DNA of 64,000 bases from QHWT01 sp963755695 (GTDB lineage Bacteria > Acidobacteriota > Vicinamibacteria > Vicinamibacterales > 2-12-FULL-66-21). This document shows positions 1-9,138 of this stretch, piece after piece. Position numbers and translations under genes: made by a program. The notes under the pieces are model-generated. The model saw nothing but the letters and a program-made list of their open reading frames with translations. It did not search any database and was not told the origin of the DNA. Position 1 is the first letter of the stretch. Each line of letters opens with the position of its first letter. The stretch is taken from assembly GCA_963755695.1 (NCBI GenBank), contig CAVWLB010000010.1, forward strand, positions 744,001 through 808,000. The letters are read 5' to 3'.

Positions 1-779
1 CTCACCAACAGCGACAGCAGCGGCGTGGCGATCAGGTGCGCGACCGGTCCGAGCCCGAGGCTCGACGCGCCCACCACGACATACGTGCCACGAGGCGCCA
101 GCACTCGCCGGCATGCCGCCAGCGAATGGTTGCTGATGTTGTCGAGGATTACATCGTAGCGCTGCGCCGCCCGTGTGAAATCCTCCTTCGTGTAATCGAT
201 CACGCGATCAGCGCCGATCGAACTCACCATCTCGACGTTGCGCGTGCTGCAGACGCCGATCACGGTCGCGCCGAACATCTTCGCGATCTGTACGGCGAAG
301 GTGCCGACACCGCCCGCAGCGCCGTTGACGAGAATCGTTTGTCCGGCCTGAAGACGCGCGCGTTCACGGACTGCCTGAAGTGCGGTGAGGCCGGCGATCG
401 TCACACACGCTGCCCGCTCGTAGGTCACGTTCCCGGGCTTTTTCGCAAGCGATGAAGGCTTCGAGCATCCAAATTCGGCGAACGCGCCCCGGCAACCACC
501 GAACACGGCATCACCGACCACCAACTCCGTCACGCTCTTGCCGACTGCCTCCACGTCGCCGGCGACATCGACGCCGAGCCGGGGATCTTTTGGTCGGCCC
601 AGTCCCGTGGCCAGCCGCAGCGGGTAGGGCGAACCGCGCATGAGGGACCGGTCGTATGGATTGACCGACGCTGCGCGTATCCGGATCAGTACTTCATCGT
701 CGCGGGGCGTCGGCTTCGCAGTTTCCTCGTACGAGAGGACCTCCGGGCCGCCGTAGCGACGATACAGGATCGCGTGCAA
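1..779 (-). CDS. Zinc-type NAD(P)-dependent alcohol dehydrogenase / quinone oxidoreductase, 3' end beyond window
   Basis: About 259 codons read without a stop on the minus strand to the window edge, so the C-terminus is missing. The protein belongs to the medium-chain dehydrogenase/reductase superfamily. The N-terminal GroES-like half has RYGGPEVL and RAASVNPYD. The Rossmann half has the nucleotide-binding loop VNGAAGGVGTFAVQ, followed by GADRVIDYTKEDF. These proteins reduce quinones, enones or aldehydes with NADPH in the cytoplasm. I see no obvious structural-zinc cysteine cluster, which favours a quinone-oxidoreductase-like member. The frame has a TAG two codons before the TTG at 779, so TTG is the only reasonable start; the nearby ATG is out of frame. 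Substrate unknown. Confidence 0.8.
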   Translation of the reverse strand, partial: MHAILYRRYGGPEVLSYEETAKPTPRDDEVLIRIRAASVNPYDRSLMRGSPYPLRLATGLGRPKDPRLGVDVAGDVEAVGKSVTELVVGDAVFGGCRGAFAEFGCSKPSSLAKKPGNVTYERAACVTIAGLTALQAVRERARLQAGQTILVNGAAGGVGTFAVQIAKMFGATVIGVCSTRNVEMVSSIGADRVIDYTKEDFTRAAQRYDVILDNISNHSLAACRRVLAPRGTYVVVGASSLGLGPVAHLIATPLLSLLV

Positions 780-1086
780 GCCGTAGACATTCTACGGCAT
801 TCGGCGGCCGTCGAGTTCAGACATCGGGTTGCGGCGGGTTGGCGCACAACTCTCAGTTCTGTAGCCAGGTTTTCCAGATTTCTGTCCTTGAACTCCAAGG
901 CCCCGCTCATCCGAAGGCTGTCGCCTCTTGCGTAACGGAGTCAGGCATCCGCCGGCAAGTTTCACCAAACATGAATGTAAGCGTATGCCGAGCTTTGGCG
1001 GGGTATTTCGCTTGCACCGACCAGAGCGTCGCGCGTCTCGGCCTCAACAGCGCGTGACAGGCATCGTTTAGTCAAGGAGGAGCAGG
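780..1086. other. Divergent intergenic region
   Basis: Upstream region shared by the minus-strand dehydrogenase and the plus-strand barrel protein. A good Shine-Dalgarno (AAGGAGG, about 1074-1080) precedes the ATG at 1087. I see no convincing gene or further structure. Confidence 0.4.
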
Positions 1087-1857
1087 ATGTTGAAACGTGT
1101 CGTTGGAGTCCTCATGCTCGGTTCGTGCATCGTGTGGCCCGAGATGGCATCGGCCCAGGAGCGTGCACCTCACACCGGATCGAGTGCCGTCGGCATCGAT
1201 GTCGGCGCGTTCGTTCCCTCGGAGGATCAACTCGATACCGCGCTCATCGTCAATGCCTTGCTCGAGGACCATCTCACGCCGCGTGTGAGCCTTCGAACGA
1301 ACTTCGGATTGACCGATCCGAGCTTTGCCCGTGAATCGTCCGACTCGCTCCGGCAGATTCCACTGCGGCTCGATGTCAACTACAACTGGGAAGGGGGCAA
1401 GGTGCATCCGTTCGTGGGCGCCGGTGTCGGGGCGTACTTCCTGACGACAAAGGACAACGGCCGCACGCTTGGCGATACTGAAACCAAACCTGGTTTCAAT
1501 GTCGGCGGCGGCCTCGAGTATTTCACCGGCCGGACCGTGTCGGTCAAGGGTGAGGCGCGGTACCACATGATCGGCAACACGCGTTCAGGAAGAGATCCGT
1601 CAGGTCTGGTTTTGACGGGTGGATTGAAGAAGGTACCTGGTAATCGCTCGCGAACGACGAGCCGGAGGGGTGACAGACCCCTCCGGCCCACTAATTCCGA
1701 AAAGCACCCGGCCGGGAGCATCGCTTCAACTGCGCTGGTCCACGGCTGGACTCATCGGTCGCGATGGCTCTACAAGACCGAGGCGATCCACGCATCCCCG
1801 CGGCCTGGACCTCAGCCGGCGTGGCCGGCGGCCGAGAGCCGCCGGTCGAGATCGTAG
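1087..1857 (+). CDS. Outer-membrane beta-barrel protein (OmpA/porin-like fold), 3' end probably frameshifted
   Basis: The first 23 or so residues form a signal peptide ending near MASAQ. Residues 30-180 carry alternating, aromatic- and glycine-rich strands typical of 8-stranded barrels, with PFVGAGVGAYFL and GFNVGGGLEYFTG. The family sits in the outer membrane; no specific role can be assigned. The last 70 or so residues (after GGLKK, about 1635) are Arg/Pro-rich, unlike a barrel, and run through a strong hairpin at 1661-1687. In the third frame the region gives GTW followed by TAA at 1641-1643, a normal barrel C-terminus with a terminal aromatic residue. One missing base near 1630 would restore it. 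The native protein is probably about 186 residues. Confidence 0.7.
   Translation: MLKRVVGVLMLGSCIVWPEMASAQERAPHTGSSAVGIDVGAFVPSEDQLDTALIVNALLEDHLTPRVSLRTNFGLTDPSFARESSDSLRQIPLRLDVNYNWEGGKVHPFVGAGVGAYFLTTKDNGRTLGDTETKPGFNVGGGLEYFTGRTVSVKGEARYHMIGNTRSGRDPSGLVLTGGLKKVPGNRSRTTSRRGDRPLRPTNSEKHPAGSIASTALVHGWTHRSRWLYKTEAIHASPRPGPQPAWPAAESRRSRS
1661..1687. terminator. Strong hairpin between convergent genes
   Basis: Perfect 10-bp GC-rich inverted repeat, GCCGGAGGGG and CCCCTCCGGC, with a 7-nt loop. It lies between the plausible end of the barrel gene and the 3' end of the convergent GH15 gene. No T tract follows on either strand, so it could be a bidirectional terminator or an mRNA 3' stabiliser. 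Confidence 0.6.
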
Positions 1858-3644
1858 GCGGCGCTGATCAGCGCCAGGTGCGTGAAGGCCTGCGGGAAGT
1901 TGCCGAGGTGCTGCGCCCGCGGGCCCAGCTCCTCGCCGTACAGTCCCAGGTGATTCGCGTAGCCAAGCATCTTCTCGAAGAAGAACCGCGCCTTGTGGAG
2001 ATCGCCCATGCGGGACAGGCACTCGACGTACCAGAAGGAGCACATCGAGAACGTGCCCTCCTGACCGGTGAGGCCGTCGGAGAAACTCTCCCCGAGGCGA
2101 TAGCGATAGACCAGCGAGTCGCTCACCAGCTCCTGCTCGATGCCGCGCAGGGTGGCGATCCAGCGCGGGTCGGTCGGCGACACGAAGCGCACCAGCGGCA
2201 TGAGCAGCGCTGCGGCATCGAACGTGGCCGCGCCCGGGTGCTGGACGAAGCCGCGGCGCGCCGGGTCCCAGAAGCGCTCGTAGATGTCGCGGTAGATGGT
2301 GTCGCGTGCCTCGTACCAGCGAGAGAAGGGAGCCGGGAACGAGCGTCTGTTCGCGAGGCGGATGGCCCGGTCGATCGCCACCCAGCACATCACCCGCGAG
2401 TAGAGGAACTCCCGGCGCCCGCCGCGCACCTCCCAGATGCTCTCGTCCTTCTCCCGCCAGTGGTCGCACACCCAGTCGATCAGCCGGACGACGTTCATCC
2501 ACGCGTCGTACCCGATCGGAGAGCCGTACTTGTCGTACAGGTACACCGAGTCCATCAACTCGCCGTAGATGTCGAGCTGAAGATGGGTATGGGCGGCGTT
2601 GCCGATGCGGACCGGACGCGAGCCCATGTAGCCCTCGAGGTGGGCCAGCGTCTCCTCGCGCATCGCGGGACGGCCGTCGATGCGCGTACATGATCTGGAG
2701 CGAGCCGTCCGGCTCCAGCTCCTGGCAGCGCGCCATCATCCAGCGCATGAACGCCGCGGCCTCGTCCGTGTAGCCGAGCCGCATGAGCCCGTAGAGGGTG
2801 AAAGACGAGTCGCGGATCCAGCGAGTAGCGGTAGTCCCAGTTGCGCACGCCGCCGATCGTCTCGGGCAACCCGAACGTGGGTGCGGCGACGATCGACCCG
2901 TGCTCTCTGGACGTGAGCAGCTTCAGCACGAGCGCGGAGCGGTTCACCATCTCGCGCCAGCGGTTCTTGTAGGTGCTGCGGCCGATCCAGCCGCGCCAGA
3001 AGTTCACGGTTTCCTTGAACGCGTCGCTCGCGTAATCGGGGCGCGCGCAGGGCGACGGCTCGTCCGCCGATCACCACCTCGAGGACGAACCACGCCGATT
3101 CGTCGGCGCCGAGCGTGAACTCGGCCACGGCGGCTCCCTCCGCGAGCTGCATCGGGACCGACGAGCGCAGCCGCAGCACCAGCTCGCGCGCGCCGGAGCG
3201 GCCGACGAACAGGATTTCCGTGTCGCTGCGCCGCTCGACCGTGTGCGTGGCGCGGGCGTAGTCGAAGCGCGGATCGCAGCGCATCGCGAAACGCATCTCG
3301 CCGCGGACCGTCTTCGCGCGACGCACGAGGTTGTGCGCGACGCCGGCGTCCTCCACCGGCATGAAGTCGGACACCTCGGCCACGCCGCTGTCGGACAGGA
3401 ACCTGGTGAGCAGCACGTTGGTGTCGGGCAGGTAAAGCTGCTTGTGCACCGCGTCGTCGAGCTGCGGCGCGATCTGGAAGCGGCCGCCGCGATCGGCGTC
3501 GAGGAGCGCGGCAAACACCGACGGCGAGTCAAACGACGGGAGGCAGAGGAAGTCGATCGACCCGTTCTTGCCCACCAGCGCGACCGTGTGAAGGTCGCCG
3601 ATGATGCCGTAGTCTTCGATGGGCGCGTAGCGATCCTGCTGCAT
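1812..3644 (-). pseudogene. Glycoside hydrolase family 15 protein (glucoamylase/trehalase-like), three frameshifts
   Basis: Joined across frames the product is about 610 residues, the usual length for bacterial GH15 proteins (glucoamylases, trehalases, dextran glucosidases). It starts at ATG 3644 with APIEDYGIIGDLHTVALVGK and NGSIDFLCLPSFDSPSVFA, the N-terminal trehalase-like domain signature. The (alpha/alpha)6 barrel follows, with NWDYRYS, GYTDEAAAFMRWM, LDIYGELMDSVYLYDKYG and EGTFSMCSFWYVECLSRMG. Frame changes occur near 3030, 2825 and 2690; each is repaired by dropping one base. No signal peptide is seen, so a cytoplasmic role on maltooligosaccharides or trehalose is likely. Because all shifts are single insertions in a conserved protein, the gene is probably intact in the organism. 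Confidence 0.85.
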
Positions 3645-4005
3645 AGGACAATTGTAGCGATCGCGCCGCGCCAGCCACACGATGTCGCCCCGGCGCGCGA
3701 TGCTGCTATTCCGGGACGTGGGCTCTGACGGCGAGGCGCGCCAGCGCGGCGTCCATCAGGTCGCGTGCTCTCGCTCGCGTCGCCATCTGATTGGGGGCGG
3801 CTGCTCCGAACATGGAGCGCCGGATGATGCTGAGCCTGAGGACGCTCGCCGAGGTGAGTGCGTCTCTCCAAAGCGGCGGTCTACACTCCGTCGTCAACGC
3901 GACGCGGACGGTGGGACCGGCGGCACATCCCGGTCGCCGGTCACGTCAGTCCGTGCAGCCGGCAGGATGCGCCGCCTGAGCGCAAGAAATTTCGGCGGAG
4001 CGCAA
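3645..4005. other. Intergenic, nothing recognised
   Basis: Upstream of the GH15 gene and downstream of the secreted-protein gene that ends at 4006. The open frames here have no conserved-looking sequence. No promoter or repeat can be called. Confidence 0.3.
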
Positions 4006-4560
4006 TTATTGGCCGCGTTCGATGCTCATCAGAATCGCGCGGGTGTACGTAATGTCGATCTTATCGCCGACCTTGACCCCCTCGAGGTTCTTCTTGTTCT
4101 CGACTGCGCGGGTCACGGTGCGGCCGTCTGGCGTCGTGACTGTGATCGATGGCAGATCGGCGTCGATCGATTTGACGGTTACGGTCATCTTGTCCTGCAC
4201 GCCCATCGTTCCCGCGGGGAGCGCGCCAGTTCCCGGGGTCACCGCGCCGGTGGTGCTCGTCGGGCCGGGTGCCTCGCCCGCCGGGCGAACTTGAAGGACC
4301 GTCGACTCGATATAGGTCGTTTTCACCGTGTCGCCGACCTTGAGCTCGTCGAACCGTTGAACCGCTGGACCAACGGAGTAGGTGTCGTCCACCCCGTTCT
4401 TGTCACGGAGCGTGATCGTCCGAGATGCGCTATCGATCGCCTGAATCGTGGCGGTGCCGCTGATCGTTTTGCCCTTTGTAATCGGTTCCTGACCGGACGC
4501 GGCTGCTGCGCTCGCCACGCACAGCGCCATTGCCAGAACTGCCGCACTCTTGATGCTCAT
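4006..4560 (-). CDS. Secreted hypothetical protein with two OB-like repeats
   Basis: 184 residues with a clean signal peptide (cleavage near ASAAAASGQ). Two similar halves are joined by a Pro/Thr/Gly-rich linker at about 92-118. The first has GTATIQAIDSASRTITLRDK and VGDTVKTTY; the second has MTVTVKSIDADLPSITVTTP and KVGDKIDITYTRA. This pattern of a beta-rich module ending in 'vGDkv..ty' occurs in many periplasmic hypotheticals; no ligand or enzyme is implied. A Shine-Dalgarno-like GCAGGAGGCAAT precedes the ATG. It resembles in style, not detectably in sequence, the secreted proteins at 5943 and 23511. Confidence 0.75.
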   Translation of the reverse strand: MSIKSAAVLAMALCVASAAAASGQEPITKGKTISGTATIQAIDSASRTITLRDKNGVDDTYSVGPAVQRFDELKVGDTVKTTYIESTVLQVRPAGEAPGPTSTTGAVTPGTGALPAGTMGVQDKMTVTVKSIDADLPSITVTTPDGRTVTRAVENKKNLEGVKVGDKIDITYTRAILMSIERGQ

Positions 4561-5143
4561 ATTGCCTCCTGCTGCGATGAACCGAAGACACGCTCGTTTG
4601 ACATCCGACTCCCACTCCAGCCCGGCTGCTCGACGCGTGCGGCTTCTCGCCTTCGATTCGCGCCTTCCGCCTCCGTATCGCGTCCCGAAGCGTACGGACG
4701 ACCTTCGAATCGCTCCGATTTACCCAGCCGGGCAGCCTACTCAGAGTCCCATCGGCTCGCTATAGAGCTTTGGCTCTATTACGCGACGGCAGTTCAGACG
4801 CCCGCCGCTATGTTCTAGTGGTCGCTGGCGTTACCTTCAGCGGCGCCCAGCCTTGCTGGGTTAGCTCCGCTGCTGCGAGATGTCGCGCGCGGTACGTTAG
4901 TTGCTGGCCCATGGCGCCGCAGCGGCGGCGGGCCGCAAATTGCCCACGTTTCCCTCGACAGATCACGGTATGTCGTGGCGGATCGCCGCGCTCAGTGGCA
5001 AATCGACACTGCCATGCCGTGGTCCGGTAACGGAACGACAGCCGCCCGTCGTGCCCTGACGAGGGCGCGTCCGGTCGGTTGGAGAGCCATGCGCGCGACC
5101 ATCAGTCAGAGAAACCGACGCGCGCAGTTCCCAGGAGAGGCAC
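4561..5143. other. 583-bp divergent intergenic region with a small hairpin at 4762-4779
   Basis: No gene is supported. A perfect 7-bp inverted repeat with a TTTG loop (ATAGAGC, 4762-4768; GCTCTAT, 4773-4779) lies in the middle. It has no T tract, so it is not a convincing terminator. The region must hold promoters for both the secreted protein (minus) and the aquaporin (plus), but I cannot place them. Confidence 0.35.
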
Positions 5144-5767
5144 ATGCGAAAATATGCCACCGAGTTCATCGGAACATTCTTCCTGGTGCTCACCGTTGGT
5201 TCCACCGGCATTGCTGCGGGACCCGGGGTGATCCCGCCCCTCGCCATCGGGTCGGTGTTGATGGTGATGATCTATGCCGGCGGGCACCTCTCTGGGGCGC
5301 ATTACAATCCGGCTGTTACCATCGCGGTATTCCTTCGCGGCCGATGCCCCGCCGCTGATGTCGTCCCCTACTGGCTCGCGCAGATCGCGGGCAGCCTTGC
5401 TGCCGCGGCGACGGTGCTGTTCTTCAAAACCGCGCCAGCGGTCAGGCTTGATGCCATCGTCTCGTCCGCATTCGCGGCGGAGTTTCTCTTCACTTTCGCG
5501 CTCGCCTATGTGGTCCTCCACGTGGCGACGGCGAAAGCCACCGCCGGGAACTCGTACTTTGGCCTCGCGATCGGTTTCACCGTGCTCGCCGGGGCGTTCG
5601 CCGTCGGGGATGTCTCGGGCGGCGCGTTCAATCCGGCAGTCGCGGTTGGCGCCATGGTCATGGGAATGTTGCCATGGGGAAAACTGTGGCTCTACCTGGC
5701 CGCGGAACTCCTTGGAGGTGCTGCCGCGGCGATGGTGTTCAGGGCACTCATCCCCGAGGATCGCTAA
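5144..5767 (+). CDS. MIP/aquaporin family channel
   Basis: 207 residues with six hydrophobic segments and the two half-helix NPA boxes of the major intrinsic protein family: HYNPAVT (NPA at 55-57) and AFNPAVA (NPA at 163-165). The protein forms a passive inner-membrane pore for water or small neutral solutes. Glycerol facilitators usually have NPA followed by R (NPAR) at the second box. Here NPAVA replaces it, as in a group of short bacterial MIP proteins, so selectivity is uncertain. The start is well supported by AGGAGAGG about 5 nt before ATG. It stands alone. Confidence 0.9.
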   Translation: MRKYATEFIGTFFLVLTVGSTGIAAGPGVIPPLAIGSVLMVMIYAGGHLSGAHYNPAVTIAVFLRGRCPAADVVPYWLAQIAGSLAAAATVLFFKTAPAVRLDAIVSSAFAAEFLFTFALAYVVLHVATAKATAGNSYFGLAIGFTVLAGAFAVGDVSGGAFNPAVAVGAMVMGMLPWGKLWLYLAAELLGGAAAAMVFRALIPEDR

Positions 5768-5833
5768 TCCCTTCGCGGCGCATGTATCGCGTCGGCACGG
5801 TTGACAGCAAGGTCGGCGACGAACTAGATATCT

Positions 5834-5853
5834 CGTGGGATTGCTGTCCCACG
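5834..5853 (+). terminator. Hairpin after the aquaporin gene
   Basis: CGTGGGA and TCCCACG form a perfect 7-bp stem with a 6-nt loop, about 70 nt after the aquaporin stop codon. No T run follows, so terminator function is tentative. Confidence 0.4.
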
Positions 5854-5942
5854 GGTCGGCGCGCACGCCAAGCACCGCCCCGCTTACGGGTGATCTGCAC
5901 CGATGACACCGAGGAAGGCAGCGTTATCGAAGGAGAGCGACG

Positions 5943-6515
5943 ATGATAGCAAAGCAAGCGATCGTGACGGGTCTGGCGGTGCTTGCCATGGCCGGAGCAG
6001 CACACGCGCAAGCGACCTCCCAGACCGAGAAAGTCAAAGGCACGCCGACGGTGGACACCGTGAAGATGACCGGTGAGGTCGTATTCGTGCAAGACGACTG
6101 GCTGTTTGCGAAAATGGAGCCGCTCGGAAATTACAGTCTTTTCAAGGTGCAGCCGGGTCGCGAGTTCGTGATTGATGGACAGACCAAGCATATCGGCGAT
6201 CTCCAGCCGGGCACGGTGATCACGGGGACGCTCGTTACGAAGAAGACGCCGGTCACGGTTCGCACGACGAGCACGCTCAACGGTACCGTGTGGTATGCGC
6301 AGGGCAACTATGTTGTCCTGACGCTCGAGAATGGCGAGAACAAAGAGTACAAAGTGCCCGAGTCGTTCCGGTTCAACGTCGAGGGCAAGCCTGCCTCCGT
6401 TCACGAGCTGAAGAAAGGGATGAAGGTCACGGCCACGAAGATCGTGGAAGAGCCGCAAACCGAGATCTCGTCCGAGACGGCCATCACCGGAAAGGCACCA
6501 AAGTCAGGAAGCTAG
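5943..6515 (+). CDS. Secreted hypothetical protein
   Basis: 190 residues. A signal peptide ends near AGAAHAQA and leads into a soluble beta-rich protein with repeated strand-turn units (MTGEVVFVQDDWLFAKME, GTVITGTLVTKKTPVTVRTT, LNGTVWYAQGNYVVLTLENG). It looks like tandem small beta-barrel modules and is probably periplasmic. GAAGGAGAG sits 5-6 nt before the ATG. No function is recognised. It lies about 175 bp after the aquaporin gene on the same strand, but the hairpin at 5834 argues for separate transcripts. Confidence 0.75.
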   Translation: MIAKQAIVTGLAVLAMAGAAHAQATSQTEKVKGTPTVDTVKMTGEVVFVQDDWLFAKMEPLGNYSLFKVQPGREFVIDGQTKHIGDLQPGTVITGTLVTKKTPVTVRTTSTLNGTVWYAQGNYVVLTLENGENKEYKVPESFRFNVEGKPASVHELKKGMKVTATKIVEEPQTEISSETAITGKAPKSGS

Positions 6516-6699
6516 TCGGCGAACCCGTCGGGTATCGAACAGGCGGCTGCCGGCGCATCCAAGACGGTGGGGTGCTGAGCCTGCTATCAGTGCGCGCCCA
6601 CATAGACGAAGATAGTCCGCGGCCTATTCGACGTACATCACGAGCGGATGCGGCGAGTCCGACGACCGGTGTCCTTCGATGTGTGCCGCGGACGGGATG

Positions 6700-7354
6700 T
6701 CACGGCCGACGACCACGGATCACTGCGAATCCGTCGCGCCGCCAGAGCACGTCGACCCGAAAACCCGCGCGTGTCATCAGCGTCAACTCGACGTTCAGGG
6801 GCTGGTAGACGTCTTCGTCCGCCCACGAATCCAGCATCGAAACCGCTTTGCGTCCGTAGCTTCGACGAAGGTGGGTCAGCCACGCTTCGCGCTGACCCGC
6901 GGCCGCCTTGGCGGAGGCGTCGGGATGACAGTCGGCGCTGACGATCGTGCCGCCCGGCCGCAACATTCGGCGCGCCCGTTCGTAAAAACGGGCCTTCGCC
7001 CGCCGCGTACGGACGTGATGGAGCGCGAAGGAGGCAACCATCGCGTCCGCGCGCGGCAGATGCGCGCGCAGAAAATTGCCGCGCGTCAGCGTCGCCGTGA
7101 CCGAGAGGCGGCGTCTCGCCATCGCCAACATCTCGGTGTCTAAGTCGATGCCGATGATTCGTGCGGCTGGCGCCCGGGCGACGCAGCGCGACGGCGAGCG
7201 CGCCCGTTCCCACGCCCACATCGATGATCACGCGTGTTTTAGGATCGATCGCTCCCGCGGTCACGTCGAGCATCTTTTCGTATCGAGGGATGAACGTGCG
7301 GATCATCCGATCGTATTCGTCAATGCTGATACCGAGGTGGCTCGATACGCTCAT
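6700..7354 (-). pseudogene. Class I SAM-dependent methyltransferase, one frameshift
   Basis: About 217 residues when joined. It starts at ATG 7354 (MSVSSHLGISIDEYDRMIRT) and continues to the SAM-binding motif I VIIDVGVGTGALAVAL. The frame changes near 7190, then gives ARIIGIDLDTEMLAMARRRL (motif II acidic residue), ADAMVASFALHHV and ARRMLRPGGTIVSADCHPD. Removing one T near 7190 restores the frame. The substrate is not predictable. It follows the MFS gene by 68 bp on the same strand and may be co-transcribed with it. Confidence 0.8.
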
Positions 7355-7422
7355 CGCGGCCTCCACGTGAGCTTGATGGCCTGACCGAGTTGATCTTTCT
7401 GATTCGATCCAGTCGATGGACG

Positions 7423-8742
7423 TCAAGCAGCTTCGTCGGAACCCGCAGCTTTCAGCTCCCCGACCACCATCCAGAACGCAAGCGGACCGAGCGCGATGAG
7501 GCCTGCGGCGAGCACGAACGGCGGCGTGTACGACCCGCTCTTCGCGATCAGGAACCCGGTGATGAGCGGCGACAAGATCCCCGCGATGTTGCCCACGAAG
7601 TTGTAGACGCCCGTCCAGAGTCCAATCTCGTCGGGAGGGGCGCAGCTCTGGAGGATGACGAGCAGGTTGGCCGTGGCGAGTCCGACGAAGCAGCCGCCAA
7701 CGATCAGGCCGACGGCAGCGCCCGGGCTGTCGATGCGCGCAGCGGGAATCAGGAGCAGGCCGGTCAGGAACGCCCCGGTCACCACCCCTTTGCGCGCGCG
7801 CGTCTCGCTCCATCCCCGCCGAACGAGATGATCGGCGAGCCACCCGCCGATGGGTTCGCTCGCGCCGAACACGAAATACGGCAGCGCGGCGTTGATTCCC
7901 GCCTTGACGATCGTCAAGCCGCGCGCGGTGACCAGGTAGTCCGGCAGCCAGTTCACCAGGAAATACCAGTAGTAGTCGAAGCAGAAGAACCCCATGCAGA
8001 TCCCAAGCAGGTTGCGGTTTGTGGCGAGGGCAGTGACGGCGGCGCCGAAACCCGGATGGCGCTTACGACGAGCAGCCGTCGGGTCGCGTAAATCGCGCGG
8101 TGTCGCCGCGAGCCAGGGCACCAGCCACAACAGCGCGGCAAAGCCGACGAAGGTGAAACTGGCGCGCCAGCCGTAGTGCACGAGCATCCACGGCACGAGA
8201 ATGCCTTCCATGACGAGGCCGGTCCGCGTGCCCGCGTCGAATAGCCCGCAGGGGAGTCCGCGTTCGGACGGCCGGAACAGCAAGCTGACGATCTTGGAAC
8301 CGCCCGGCAGGTAAATGGCTTCGCCCACGCCGAGGAAGATCCGAAACAGGACGAGCGTGGACAGGCTCCCGGCCAGGCCGATGAGCCCCTGCGACAGTGA
8401 CCAGATCGTGAACGCGCCCGCGTAGAGCCAGCGCAGATTGAAGCGGTCCGCGAGGATCCCAACCGGTATCTGCATCAGCGCGTAGGACCAAAAGAACGCG
8501 GAGAGCAGCAGTCCCTTGGCCTCCGGCCCGAGGTGGAGCTCGGCCGAGATCAACGGCAGCGCGAACGAGATCGTCGCGCGATCGAAGTAGTTGATGAGGG
8601 ACGCGGTGAAGAGCAGGCCGACGATCGTCCAGCGGCGTGCGTTGGTGACGGCGATCGGCGGCGCCCCGGCTGCGGCGGCCTGCGATTTCGCGGCCGCCGC
8701 TCGTTCGCCGCGCATCGCCGTACGGGTCACCCAGCTGCGCAT
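7423..8742 (-). CDS. MFS transporter, anion:cation symporter (ACS) family
   Basis: 439 residues with 12 predicted membrane helices. The ACS-type first helix NYFDRATISFALPLI is followed by the MFS motif A region GILADRFNLRWLYAG. Family members such as GudP, ExuT and NanT-like proteins import hexuronates, glucarate, sialic acid or other organic anions with H+ or Na+. The substrate cannot be read from the sequence. A Shine-Dalgarno AGGAGG sits 4 nt before the ATG at 8742. A related but frameshifted ACS transporter lies at 33662-34981. Confidence 0.88.
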   Translation of the reverse strand: MRSWVTRTAMRGERAAAAKSQAAAAGAPPIAVTNARRWTIVGLLFTASLINYFDRATISFALPLISAELHLGPEAKGLLLSAFFWSYALMQIPVGILADRFNLRWLYAGAFTIWSLSQGLIGLAGSLSTLVLFRIFLGVGEAIYLPGGSKIVSLLFRPSERGLPCGLFDAGTRTGLVMEGILVPWMLVHYGWRASFTFVGFAALLWLVPWLAATPRDLRDPTAARRKRHPGFGAAVTALATNRNLLGICMGFFCFDYYWYFLVNWLPDYLVTARGLTIVKAGINAALPYFVFGASEPIGGWLADHLVRRGWSETRARKGVVTGAFLTGLLLIPAARIDSPGAAVGLIVGGCFVGLATANLLVILQSCAPPDEIGLWTGVYNFVGNIAGILSPLITGFLIAKSGSYTPPFVLAAGLIALGPLAFWMVVGELKAAGSDEAA

Positions 8743-9138
8743 CGGCCCTCCTCGCGTAGCGGCATTGTAGCGAAATCGTCGCCAGTCCCTCCTCGATCAT
8801 CGCGAACACCGCCAGGACGTTGTTTCCTCGTGGGTGATGCCGCAGAGCGTCACGCCAGCAGCGGCGCCGAGAAGTTGCCCAACGGTTGAGAATGATCGTC
8901 GTTTGGATCTGCGCGGGTCCGCCGCGACCTTCGTGAGTCTGGTGGCCGCTGTATCGCCACGGGTCGCACCGGAGCCCAGCATCACACTGGAAACGCCGAG
9001 CACGATGTAAAAGAGAAGGGCCTGCACGTTGCGGATTGCACGTGGTGGCGTTTTGCGCGAGCCTAATTGCGTAACCCCGCCACGCCGAGTATCCAACCCG
9101 GAGATCGGGCGGGGGCGGTCGAACGGGACCACACAACA
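8743..9138. other. Divergent intergenic region
   Basis: Separates the MFS gene from the PP2C phosphatase. The extent depends on which phosphatase start is used (TTG 9067, GTG 9139 or ATG 9169). Nothing else can be supported. Confidence 0.3.

Noticed and set aside
4762..4779. Intrinsic terminator at the ATAGAGC/GCTCTAT hairpin
   Set aside because: No T run and no gene ending just upstream on either strand.
3682..4818. 378-codon plus-strand frame
   Set aside because: Covers the antisense of a clear secreted protein plus non-coding sequence; Arg/Cys-rich with no domains.
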